NCBI RefSeq assembly: GCF_000331285.1 | Contig: NZ_ANFX01000012.1 | Coordinates: 124,001 to 188,000, forward strand | DNA from: Porphyrobacter sp. AAP82 | GTDB lineage: Bacteria; Pseudomonadota; Alphaproteobacteria; Sphingomonadales; Sphingomonadaceae | Direction: 5' to 3' | Length of the DNA: 64,000 nucleotides | Part shown: piece by piece, positions 36,925 through 45,056 of the stretch | How positions within the stretch are numbered: position 1 is the first letter of the stretch | Layout: every line of letters begins with the position of its first letter | Program-made: the position numbers and the translations under genes | Notes under the pieces: generated by a model | Seen by the model: only the letters and a program-made list of their open reading frames with translations | What the model was told of the DNA's origin: nothing | The model's database searches: none

Positions 36925-37938
36925 ATGATTCCGGCGATCTTCGGCATTTCGGGCCCCGAGCTCTCCGCGGACGAGCGCGCCTTCTTCCGCGAGTGCGATC
37001 CGGCGGGCTACATCCTGTTCGGGCGCAACTGCCTGGACCCGGGGCAGCTGCGCGCGCTCACCGATGATCTGCGCAGCATCCACGGCCGCGACCGCCTGCT
37101 GGTCTCGATCGACCAGGAAGGCGGCCGCGTCGCCCGCCTGCGCCCGCCGCACTGGGCGGGCTATCCGGCAGGCGCGGCGTTCGAGGCGCTCTACGCCATT
37201 GCGCCCGCCAGCGCGATCGAGGCGGCCCGCGCGAACGCGACTGCGATGGCGCTCGAACTCTCGGCGATGGGGATCACCGTCGATTACCACCCCCCGCTCG
37301 ATCTCAGGGTCCCCGGCGCGCACGACGTGATCGGCGACCGCGCCTTCGGCAGCGACCCGATGCAGGTGGCAGCGCTGGGCCGGGCGGTGCTCGAAGGACT
37401 GGCCGCCGGCGGGGTGGCGGGCTGCGTCAAGCACATGCCGGGCCACGGACGCACCGATGTCGACACCCACAAGGCGCTGCCCACCGTCACTGCCTCGGCG
37501 GCGGAGCTGGAGGATGACCTCGCTCCGTTCCGCACCTTGAATTACGCCCCGATCGGGATGACCGGGCACCTCGTCTTCACCGCCTGGGATGCCGAGAACC
37601 CCGCGACCCTGTCCGAAACCGTGATCCGCGACGTGATCCGCGGAGCGATAGGCTTTGATGGCCTGCTGCTCACCGACGATATCGACATGGAGGCCTTGGG
37701 CGGCGCGATCCCCGAGCGCGCCGCGCGCGCCCATGCGGCAGGCTGCGACATCATCCTCAATTGCTGGGCGAAGATGGACGACATGGTCGGCATCTGCGAG
37801 GTCCTGCCCGCCATGTCCGAAGCGACCGCCGCAAGGCTGGACCGCGCGCTCGCGGGCACCCGCGTCGCCGAGGCCATCGCTCCGCAGGCGGCCGAACTTC
37901 TCGCCAAGCGCGACGCGCTGCTGGCGCTTGCCGCATGA
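36925..37938 (+). CDS. nagZ: Beta-N-acetylhexosaminidase
   Basis: GH3 family cytoplasmic glycosidase, 337 residues, that removes GlcNAc from anhydro-muropeptides in peptidoglycan recycling. The family motifs are all present: VSIDQEGGRVARL, the substrate loop CVKHMPGHGRTDVDTHKALP with the catalytic Asp-His dyad of NagZ, and LLTDDIDMEAL with the nucleophile Asp. It overlaps scpA by 4 bases (ATGA), so translation is coupled. Confidence 0.97.
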   Translation: MIPAIFGISGPELSADERAFFRECDPAGYILFGRNCLDPGQLRALTDDLRSIHGRDRLLVSIDQEGGRVARLRPPHWAGYPAGAAFEALYAIAPASAIEAARANATAMALELSAMGITVDYHPPLDLRVPGAHDVIGDRAFGSDPMQVAALGRAVLEGLAAGGVAGCVKHMPGHGRTDVDTHKALPTVTASAAELEDDLAPFRTLNYAPIGMTGHLVFTAWDAENPATLSETVIRDVIRGAIGFDGLLLTDDIDMEALGGAIPERAARAHAAGCDIILNCWAKMDDMVGICEVLPAMSEATAARLDRALAGTRVAEAIAPQAAELLAKRDALLALAA

Positions 37939-38723
37939 ACGCGTCCGATCAGCCCTTCATGCTCGCGCCCGAAGCCGGACGGCAGGACGCGGACGCGCTC
38001 TATCTCGCGCTTGACGGCTGGGAAGGCCCACTCGACCTGCTGCTCGATCTGGCGCGGCGGCAGAAGGTGGACCTGCGCCAGATCTCGATCCTCGCGCTGG
38101 TCGACCAATACCTCACCTATATCGAGCGCGCAGGCGCGCTGAAGCTCGAACTTGCCGCCGATTACCTGGTGATGGCCGCGTGGCTCGCCTACCTCAAATC
38201 GGCGATGCTGCTGCCCAAGGCCGAGCAGGAGGACCCCTCGCCCGAAGAACTCGCGCTGCGCCTCCAGCTCCGCCTCCAGCGCCTCGGCGCGATGCGCGAG
38301 GCGGCCGGACGGCTGATGGGCCGCGACCGGATCGGGCGCGACGTGTTCCTGCGGGGCGCGCCGGAGGGCCTGCGCACCGACCGCAAGACCGTCTGGCGTT
38401 CGGACCTGTTCAGCGTCATCCAGGCCTACGGGCAGGTCAAGGCGCGCACCGCCCCGCGCATCTACCATGTGGCGAACCGCCCGGTGATGACCCTCGATTC
38501 GGCGCTGGAGCGGGTGTCCTCGATGCTCGGCGTGACGCTCGAGTGGATGGAGATCCGCGACTTCCTGCCGCCCCATGCCTCGCCCGCATTGAAGCGCTCG
38601 GCGCTGGCGTCAAGCTTCGTCGCCGCGCTCGAACTCACCAAGCGCGGGCGGGCCGAGATCGAACAGGACGGCGCCTTTGCCCCCTTGCGCATCCGCCGGC
38701 TGAGGGACGCGGCGGGCGCATGA
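37935..38723 (+). CDS. scpA: Segregation and condensation protein A
   Basis: Kleisin subunit of the Smc-ScpAB condensin, 262 residues. The N-terminal Smc-neck-binding region is LDGWEGPLDLLLDLARRQKVDLRQISI, followed by YLVMAAWLAYLKSAMLLP; a winged-helix C-terminus ends near RGRAEIEQDGAFAPLRIRRL. It overlaps nagZ by 4 and scpB by 4 bases. Its place among cell-wall and Tat genes is the normal alphaproteobacterial arrangement. Confidence 0.96.
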   Translation: MNASDQPFMLAPEAGRQDADALYLALDGWEGPLDLLLDLARRQKVDLRQISILALVDQYLTYIERAGALKLELAADYLVMAAWLAYLKSAMLLPKAEQEDPSPEELALRLQLRLQRLGAMREAAGRLMGRDRIGRDVFLRGAPEGLRTDRKTVWRSDLFSVIQAYGQVKARTAPRIYHVANRPVMTLDSALERVSSMLGVTLEWMEIRDFLPPHASPALKRSALASSFVAALELTKRGRAEIEQDGAFAPLRIRRLRDAAGA

Positions 38724-39358
38724 GTGACGAGCCCGGCACGCTTGAACGCGCGGTCGAGGCCACGCTGTTCGCGGCCGAGACGCCGATGGGTGTCGAGGCG
38801 CTTTGCGCCCATCTCGGCGGCCTCGCGCCGGGCGAAATTCGCGAGGCGCTGGGCTTGCTCGAAGCACGTTACCGCAGCCGCGGCGTTCACCTCGTGGAGC
38901 GCGGCGGGCGTTGGCATTTCGAGACCGCGCCCGATCTGGCGCATCTCCTGAGGCGCGAGAAGGAGCAGGTCCGCCGTCTCAGCCGCGCCGCGACCGAAGT
39001 GCTCGCGATCATCGCCTATCACGAGCCGGTCAGCCGCGCCGAGATCGAATCCATCAGGGGCGTGCAGACCAGTGCGGGGACGCTCGATGTGCTGATGGAG
39101 GCAGGCTGGGTGAAGCCCGCTGGCCGCCGCGAGGTGCCGGGGCGTCCGGTGGTCTACGCCACCACCCCCGATTTCCTCGATCATTTCGGACTCGCCAGCC
39201 GCCGCGACTTGCCCGGCATCGACGAATTGCGCGCCGCAGGGCTGCTCGATCCGGTCGACGAGGCGATGGAGGCGGCAATGCGGTTCGAGCCCGACGAAGC
39301 GGATGAGGCGCAGGACGACACACCCGATCCCGATGACGACGAGAATCTGGCGGACTGA
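38720..39358 (+). CDS. scpB: Segregation and condensation protein B
   Basis: Tandem winged-helix partner of ScpA, 212 residues, which dimerises and caps the Smc-kleisin complex. [20 protein letters not shown] and [28 protein letters not shown] are family signatures. The tail is strongly acidic (about 30 residues rich in Asp and Glu), a common extension. Coupled to scpA by a 4-base overlap; tatA follows after 110 bases. Confidence 0.96.
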   Translation: MSDEPGTLERAVEATLFAAETPMGVEALCAHLGGLAPGEIREALGLLEARYRSRGVHLVERGGRWHFETAPDLAHLLRREKEQVRRLSRAATEVLAIIAYHEPVSRAEIESIRGVQTSAGTLDVLMEAGWVKPAGRREVPGRPVVYATTPDFLDHFGLASRRDLPGIDELRAAGLLDPVDEAMEAAMRFEPDEADEAQDDTPDPDDDENLAD

Positions 39359-39376
39359 CTCGCAATTCGCGCGGAA

Positions 39377-39418
39377 GGGGCCTAAATGGGCCCTCATCAG
39401 ACGCCGGGCCGGGCCCGG
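39377..39418 (+). terminator. Paired GC hairpins between scpB and tatA
   Basis: GGGCC-TAAATG-GGCCC (39378-39393) is followed by the 15-base palindrome CCGGGCC-G-GGCCCGG (39404-39418). There is no T-tract, so this may be a partial terminator or an RNA-processing site separating scpB from the tat genes. Confidence 0.3.
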
Positions 39419-39468
39419 TCTTGCGGCGCAGCTTCCTCGCATCCCGCCGCTGTTCAGGAGTTGAGATA

Positions 39469-39705
39469 ATGGGTATTGGTTCGCTGTGGCACTGGATCAT
39501 CGTCTTGCTGATCGTGCTGGTCCTGTTCGGGCGCGGCCGCATCTCCGAGATGATGGGCGATTTCGGCAAGGGCATCGCGAGCTTCAAGAAGGGCCTCAGC
39601 GAGACCGAGGAAACCGCCGCCAAGGCCGCCCGCATCGAGCCGCCCGCAGCGCCGGCCGAAACCCCCGCGCCGAGCCTCGACAAGACCGACGGCACCGGCG
39701 CCTGA
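39469..39705 (+). CDS. tatA: Sec-independent translocase protein TatA
   Basis: A 78-residue single-helix protein that oligomerises to form the Tat pore. The helix [20 protein letters not shown] carries the FGRGRI hinge, then the amphipathic helix [17 protein letters not shown], and a Pro/Ala/Glu-rich tail. GGAG lies 8-11 bases before the ATG. Heads the tatABC operon. Confidence 0.97.
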   Translation: MGIGSLWHWIIVLLIVLVLFGRGRISEMMGDFGKGIASFKKGLSETEETAAKAARIEPPAAPAETPAPSLDKTDGTGA

Positions 39706-39743
39706 TCCGCACCTTTCCCTGACCGCAGCGCAGGCACCCTTCC

Positions 39744-40151
39744 ATGTTCGATGTCGGCGCCGGAGAGCTGCTGGTCATCCTGATCGTCGCCGTGGTGGTG
39801 ATCGGGCCCAAGGACCTGCCGCTCGCCATGCGCACCGCAGGCCGCTGGATCGGCAAGATGCGCCGCATCTCGGCCCATTTCCGCAGCGGGATCGACGCCA
39901 TGGTGCGCGAGGCCGAGCTGGAGGAAATGGAGAAGAAGTGGAAGGCGCAGAACGAGGAAATCATGCGCCGCTCCGCCGCGCTGACCGAAGCCGAAGCGGG
40001 CGCGCCGGTGATGACCGGCCCGCCTCCGCTGGACAAGTCGCTGGTGGATACCCCCCCGCCGCCGCTGCCCGAGACTGCCGCCACACCGCCGCAGCCTGAA
40101 GCGCCCGCCGCTCCCGACGCGTCCACCAAGGGCACGAGCGCCGATGTTTAA
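39744..40151 (+). CDS. tatB: Sec-independent translocase protein TatB
   Basis: A 135-residue protein with the TatB-type helix GAGELLVILIVAVVVIGPKDLP (Glu8 and the GP hinge), an extended charged amphipathic region (MVREAELEEMEKKWKAQNEEIM) and a long Pro-rich tail. It forms the signal-peptide receptor with TatC. It overlaps tatC by 8 bases. Confidence 0.97.
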   Translation: MFDVGAGELLVILIVAVVVIGPKDLPLAMRTAGRWIGKMRRISAHFRSGIDAMVREAELEEMEKKWKAQNEEIMRRSAALTEAEAGAPVMTGPPPLDKSLVDTPPPPLPETAATPPQPEAPAAPDASTKGTSADV

Positions 40152-40941
40152 GATCGATGACCTCGACGAGACCCGTGCGCCGCTGCTCGACCACCTGATC
40201 GAGCTGCGCACCCGCATCGTGCGCGCGCTGCTGGCGCTGGGAGCGGGCTTTGCGGTGTGCCTCTATTTCGCCGACGCAATCCTCGGCATTCTGGTCTGGC
40301 CGCTGAAGCAGGCCTTCCCCGAGGGACAGGGTCAGCTGATCTTCACCAAGCTTCCCGAAGTGTTCTTCGTCGAGCTGAAGGTCGCGCTGTTTGCCGGCTT
40401 CATGGTAAGCTTTCCGGTGATCGCCAACCAGCTGTGGGCCTTTGTTGCCCCGGGCCTCTATGCGCGCGAGAAGAAGGCTTTCCTGCCGTTCCTCTTCGCA
40501 ACGCCCGTGCTGTTCGGTGCCGGCGCCTCGCTCGCCTATTTCATCGTCATGCCGACCGCCTTCAAGTTCTTCCTCGGCTTCGGGGGAGAGGCTGGGGGCC
40601 TTCAGGTCCAGGCGCTGCCGAGCGCGGGCGAGTATCTCAACCTCGTGATGCAGTTCATCCTCGGCTTCGGGGTGACCTTCCTTCTGCCGGTGCTGCTGCT
40701 GCTGCTCCACCGGGCGGGGATCGTCAGCCGTGACCAGATGGTGGCGGCGCGGCGCTATGTGATCGTCGGCATCTTCATCATCGCCGCGATCGTGACCCCG
40801 CCCGATCCGGGCTCGCAGATCATCCTTGCGCTGCCGCTGCTGGTGCTGTTCGAGGTCTCGCTGGTGCTGATGCGCTTGCAGGAAAAGGCGGTGGCGGCCG
40901 ACAAGCTCGCGCGCGAGGCGGAAGCGGCGGCGGCCGAGTAG
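40144..40941 (+). CDS. tatC: Sec-independent translocase protein TatC
   Basis: Six-helix membrane protein of 265 residues that recognises twin-arginine signals. LDHLIELRTRIVRALLALG starts the protein; EVFFVELKVALFAGFMVSFPVIANQLWAFVAPGLYAREKK is the conserved P1-TM2 region with the invariant Glu and Phe; the last helices contain GIFIIAAIVTPPDPGSQI. It ends at the base before the convergent amidohydrolase stop codon, with no intergenic base. Confidence 0.97.
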   Translation: MFKIDDLDETRAPLLDHLIELRTRIVRALLALGAGFAVCLYFADAILGILVWPLKQAFPEGQGQLIFTKLPEVFFVELKVALFAGFMVSFPVIANQLWAFVAPGLYAREKKAFLPFLFATPVLFGAGASLAYFIVMPTAFKFFLGFGGEAGGLQVQALPSAGEYLNLVMQFILGFGVTFLLPVLLLLLHRAGIVSRDQMVAARRYVIVGIFIIAAIVTPPDPGSQIILALPLLVLFEVSLVLMRLQEKAVAADKLAREAEAAAAE

Positions 40942-42591
40942 CTACTGCGCCTCGCGCACCTTCACGCCGGCGATCCACACCTGAAGCACCCTGGTCTCGC
41001 GCAGCGCCTGGGGCGAGGCGAACAGCGGGTCGCGGTCGACGATCAGGAAATCGGCGCGCTCGCCCGGGACGAGGCGGCCGAAGCGGCCATCGGCGAACCC
41101 GGCAAAGGCGGCGTCCGCAGTGAACCCGGCAAGGGCCTGTTCGCGGGTCACGCTCTCCTGCGGGAACCACCCGCCGAAGGGCTCGCCCCGGGCATCGGTG
41201 CGGCTGATCGCGGCGGCCATCCCGGCCCAGGGATCGGCGGGCTCGACAGGCGCGTCCGAACCGAAGGCCAGGCGCCCGCCGGCTTTCAGCACGCTCCGCC
41301 ACGGATAGGCGCCCGCGAGCCGCTCCGGCCCGAGCCGCGCTTCGGCCATCAGCCGGTCGGAGGTCTGGTGCAAGGGCTGCATCGAGGCGATCGCGCCATG
41401 CCGGCCGAGCAGCGCGATATCGGCCGGATCGACGATCTGCGCATGCTCGATCCGCCAGCGCCGGTCTCCCTTGTAGCTTTCCGAAAGCTCGCCGATCGCC
41501 GAGAGCACCTCGGCATTGGCAGCATCCCCGATGGCGTGAACGGCGGTCTGGAAATTGTCCATCGCCGCGCGGCTCATCAGGTTCCTGAGCTGCGAAGGGC
41601 TGAGCAGCGGCAGGCCCTTGGCGCCAGGATCATCGTGATAGGGCGCCTTGAGCACCGCGCCGCGCGATCCCAGCGCGCCGTCGAGATAGAGCTTGACCCC
41701 GCCCATCCGCAGCCGGTCATCATAGAGCCACACCGTCGGCTCGGGCCCGGCGACGGTCTCGAGAGTGTCGATGCTGTCGGCATAGGACATGATGCGGATC
41801 GCGAGGCGCCCGGTGTCGCCCGCGCGGCGGAAGGTGTGCCAGTCGGCAAGGCTTGTCCCCATGTCGGCGACCGCGGTGATGCCGTAGCCGAGCAGCACCT
41901 CCTGCGCCTTGGCGAGCGCAAGGTCGCGGTCTTCGGGGCGCGGGGCGGGGACTTCCTTCTGCACCAGCAAAGCCGCATTGTCGACGAAGACCCCCGCCGG
42001 ATTGCCCCTGGCGTCGCGGATGATCCTGCCGCCTGCCGGATCGGCGGTCTTCGCGGTGACGCCGGCGGTGCTGATCGCGAGGCTGTTGCCCCAGGCCGCG
42101 TGGCCATCGACCCGTTCGAGCCACACCGGCCGGTCGCTGACCACGGCATCGAGCTCGGCCGCCGTCGGGAAGCGGCCGAGGCCCCACTTCTCCTGGTTCC
42201 AGCCGCGTCCAAGGATCCACGGGCGGCCCTCGTTTTCGGCGGCGAAGGCCTTGATCTTGGCGAGCGCCTCCTCGAGCGAATTGGTGTCCGACAGGTCCAA
42301 TGTGAGCGCGCCGAACCCGATGCCCATCACGTGGACATGGGCGTCGATCATCCCGGGCAGCATCACCCGCCCGCCGCCATCGACGAGGAAATCGGTGCGC
42401 GGGCGCTTGTCGGAGCGCTCGAGCACCTGCGTGATCGTCCCGTCGTCGCCAAACACCAGGCCCGAGAAGCGCCTGACCTTGCCTGCGGCGTCGATCGTCA
42501 CCCCGTCGACATTGTCGACCAGCGTATCGGCCAGAGCGGGCGCGGCGAGCACGAGGGCAAAAACGGTGGCAAGAAGGCAAACGCGGCGCAT
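40942..42591 (-). CDS. Exported amidohydrolase family protein (YtcJ-like)
   Basis: Metal-dependent hydrolase of the amidohydrolase_3 family, 549 residues, with a Sec signal peptide (MRRVCLLATVFALVLAAPALA). The first metal site is MIDAHVHVM near residue 84; later ligands appear in VDGHAAWGNS, AVHAIGDAAN, RIEHAQIVDP and FGSDAPVEPADP. Enzymes of this group hydrolyse N-acyl or amide bonds of small molecules; the substrate is unknown. It is convergent with tatC, touching stop to stop (shared TAGCTA), and divergent from ilvA (148 bases). Confidence 0.9.
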   Translation of the reverse strand: MRRVCLLATVFALVLAAPALADTLVDNVDGVTIDAAGKVRRFSGLVFGDDGTITQVLERSDKRPRTDFLVDGGGRVMLPGMIDAHVHVMGIGFGALTLDLSDTNSLEEALAKIKAFAAENEGRPWILGRGWNQEKWGLGRFPTAAELDAVVSDRPVWLERVDGHAAWGNSLAISTAGVTAKTADPAGGRIIRDARGNPAGVFVDNAALLVQKEVPAPRPEDRDLALAKAQEVLLGYGITAVADMGTSLADWHTFRRAGDTGRLAIRIMSYADSIDTLETVAGPEPTVWLYDDRLRMGGVKLYLDGALGSRGAVLKAPYHDDPGAKGLPLLSPSQLRNLMSRAAMDNFQTAVHAIGDAANAEVLSAIGELSESYKGDRRWRIEHAQIVDPADIALLGRHGAIASMQPLHQTSDRLMAEARLGPERLAGAYPWRSVLKAGGRLAFGSDAPVEPADPWAGMAAAISRTDARGEPFGGWFPQESVTREQALAGFTADAAFAGFADGRFGRLVPGERADFLIVDRDPLFASPQALRETRVLQVWIAGVKVREAQ

Positions 42592-42739
42592 GGCAATCCT
42601 TGAGCAGGGCTGAGGCCCGTGGTGCCTATCGGCTTATGCGCGGCTTGCCAACTTTCACCCCCGCACAGAAATCCTTTCGCGCGTCAGGCCCCAAGCGACA
42701 TTGCCCTTGCGCGCCCGAGGCTCTAATCGCCTCGTCACC

Positions 42740-44002
42740 ATGTCGACACAGCTTGCCGCATCGAACCCCAAGGGCGCCGCCGCGTCCCCGGCCGACCTTA
42801 CCCTCGACGATGTCCGCGCCGCCGCCGCGCGGATCGCGGGCGCGGTGGTCAACACGCCGATGATGCATTCGATCACGCTGTCGGAGATTACTGGCGCGGA
42901 TATCTGGCTGAAATTCGAGAACCTCCAGTTCACCGCCGCCTACAAGGAGCGCGGGGCGCTGAACGCGCTGCTGTTGCTGACCGAAGAACAGCGCGCCCGC
43001 GGCGTGATCGCGGCCTCGGCGGGCAACCACAGCCAGGGCCTCAGCTATCACGGCACCCGCTTGGGCGTGCCCGTCACCATCGTCATGCCCAAGCCTACCC
43101 CCACCGTGAAGGTGATGCAGACCGAAAGCGTCGGCGGCAAGGTGGTGCTGGAGGGCGAGACCTTCGACGAGGCCTATGCCCACGCGAGGGAGCTCGAGGG
43201 CGAACTGGGCCTGACCTTCGTCCACCCCTTCGATGATCCGCATGTCGCGGCGGGCGCGGGCACGGTGGCGCTGGAAATGCTCAGCGTGAAGCCCGATCTC
43301 GATTGCATCGTCACCCCGATCGGCGGGGGCGGGCTCATTTCGGGCATGGCGACGGTCGCCAAGGCGCTCAACCCCGCTATCGAGGTGGTCGGCGTGCAGG
43401 CCGGCCTGTTCCCGAGCATGTTCGACCGCATCAAGGGTGCAAGCCTGCCTTGCGGGGGCGACACGCTGGCCGAGGGCATCGCGGTCAAGGTGCCCGGCGA
43501 CTTCACCTCCAAGGTGATCGCGGAGCGGGTGGACGATATCGTGCTGGTCGACGAGCCGGCACTGGAAAAGGCGGTCGCGCTGTTGCTCCAGATCGAGAAG
43601 ACCGTGGTTGAGGGCGCGGGCGCGGCGGGGCTGGCGGCGGTGCTGCGCAACCCGGCGCGGTTCGCGGGCAAAACCATCGGCCTCGCGCTGTGCGGCGGCA
43701 ATATCGACACGCGCCTGCTCGCCAATGTGCTGCTGCGCGATCTTGCCCGGCAGGGTCGCCTTGCGCGCCTGCGGATCACCTTGCAGGACCGCCCCGGCGC
43801 GCTGTTCCGGGTGATGCGCCTGTTCGACGAGCACAACGTCAACATCATCGAGATCTATCACCAGCGCATCTTCACCACGCTGCCGGCCAAGGGCCTGATC
43901 ACCGATATCGAATGCGAGGCGCGCGATGCCGAGCAGGTCGAACGGCTGGTCGAGGGCCTGCGCGCCAACGGCTATTCGGTGCAGCTGGTCGAACTCGGCT
44001 GA
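42740..44002 (+). CDS. ilvA: Threonine ammonia-lyase
   Basis: PLP enzyme converting threonine to 2-oxobutyrate, first step to isoleucine. The 420-residue form has one C-terminal ACT domain (about 345-420: RLRITLQDRPGALFRVMRLFDEHNVNIIEI). KFENLQFTAAYKERGA contains the Schiff-base Lys, SAGNHSQGLSYH the phosphate-side Asn, and IGGGGLISG the glycine loop. I used the ATG at 42740; a TTG 13 codons upstream is less likely. It could be biosynthetic or catabolic; a single short ACT domain occurs in both types. Confidence 0.93.
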   Translation: MSTQLAASNPKGAAASPADLTLDDVRAAAARIAGAVVNTPMMHSITLSEITGADIWLKFENLQFTAAYKERGALNALLLLTEEQRARGVIAASAGNHSQGLSYHGTRLGVPVTIVMPKPTPTVKVMQTESVGGKVVLEGETFDEAYAHARELEGELGLTFVHPFDDPHVAAGAGTVALEMLSVKPDLDCIVTPIGGGGLISGMATVAKALNPAIEVVGVQAGLFPSMFDRIKGASLPCGGDTLAEGIAVKVPGDFTSKVIAERVDDIVLVDEPALEKAVALLLQIEKTVVEGAGAAGLAAVLRNPARFAGKTIGLALCGGNIDTRLLANVLLRDLARQGRLARLRITLQDRPGALFRVMRLFDEHNVNIIEIYHQRIFTTLPAKGLITDIECEARDAEQVERLVEGLRANGYSVQLVELG

Positions 44003-44029
44003 TTTTTCTGACAATTCGGTGAGCGCGAT

Positions 44030-44045
44030 CGGGGCATTTGTCCCG
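44030..44045 (+). terminator. Weak hairpin after ilvA
   Basis: CGGGGC-ATTT-GTCCCG forms a 6-bp stem with one G-T pair, followed by GTTTGC. It lies 27 bases past the ilvA stop. A short stem and poor T-tract make it a weak candidate. Confidence 0.3.
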
Positions 44046-44210
44046 GTTTGCACCATTGCGGGCGCGGTTTGCCGTCGCCGCCCCCGCTCTCAAGTCGTTT
44101 TCGCGACATTTTCATGGTTGAGGGACTTTTACCGGAGCGAAGGTGTGGGCATAAGATTTTCTTAACACTTTCCCACCCGCGATTCATCGCACGAAGGACA
44201 GGCCCCGCAC

Positions 44211-45056
44211 GTGACGGCACCGATCCGCTTCCCCCGCTTCTTCGTGACGAGCCCCGCGCCGTGCCCCTATTTGCCGGGCCGCAGCGAACGCAAGGTGTTC
44301 ACCGAGCTGAAGGGGCCGCATGCCGACCAGCTGAACGAGGCCCTGGGCCGGATCGGCTTCCGCCGCAGCCAGACGGTTGCCTATCGCCCGTCCTGCCTCG
44401 ATTGCCAGGCCTGCGTTTCGGTGCGGGTGGTGGCGGGCAGGTTCAAGCCCTCGGCCACGCAGAAGCGCGAACTCAAGCGCAACAGCGATCTCATCGTCAC
44501 CGAATGTCGCCCCTGGGCGACCGATGAACAGTTCGAGCTGCTTTCGCGCTATCTTGGCCAGCGCCACCCCGATGGCGGGATGTCGGCGATGGACGAACTC
44601 GATTATGCCGACATGATCGAACACACGCCGGTCACCAGCGTCGTCACCGAATATCGCGAGCCCGGGCCGGGCGGCAAACCCGGCCGTCTGGTCGGCGCCT
44701 GCCTGACCGACCGGCAGGGCGATGGCCTGTCGATGATCTACTCCTTCTACGATCCCGATCACCCCGAACGCGCGGGGCTGGGCAACTTTATTATCCTCGA
44801 TCATATCCGCCGCGCCGCAGCTGAGGCATTGCCCTATGTCTATCTGGGATATTGGGTCGAAGGCTCGCCGCGCATGCAATACAAGGTCCGCTATCGCCCG
44901 CTCGAGAGGCTCACGCGCGAAGGCTGGCAGCTGATGGAGAAAGGCGAACAGCATCGCCTGATCGCCGCAGCCACAGCGCCGCGCCGCCCGCAGGACGAAA
45001 GCCTCGCCGGTGCGCGGGGCAAGGATGGCCAGCCTGTCAAGTTCCCCGCGACCTGA
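44211..45056 (+). CDS. bpt: Aspartate/glutamate leucyltransferase
   Basis: Bacterial arginyltransferase-family enzyme, 281 residues, that adds Leu to N-terminal Asp or Glu so that ClpAP can degrade the protein. The N-terminal domain has the Cys-rich [14 protein letters not shown] and [15 protein letters not shown]; the C-terminal GNAT-like half shows SMIYSFYDP and [24 protein letters not shown], the Bpt signature. The GTG start at 44211 is preceded by AAGGA 11 bases away. The last 32 bases overlap the tamA start, so the genes are coupled. The 208-base gap before bpt carries an A/T-rich patch at 44150-44170, perhaps its promoter. Confidence 0.95.
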   Translation: MTAPIRFPRFFVTSPAPCPYLPGRSERKVFTELKGPHADQLNEALGRIGFRRSQTVAYRPSCLDCQACVSVRVVAGRFKPSATQKRELKRNSDLIVTECRPWATDEQFELLSRYLGQRHPDGGMSAMDELDYADMIEHTPVTSVVTEYREPGPGGKPGRLVGACLTDRQGDGLSMIYSFYDPDHPERAGLGNFIILDHIRRAAAEALPYVYLGYWVEGSPRMQYKVRYRPLERLTREGWQLMEKGEQHRLIAAATAPRRPQDESLAGARGKDGQPVKFPAT

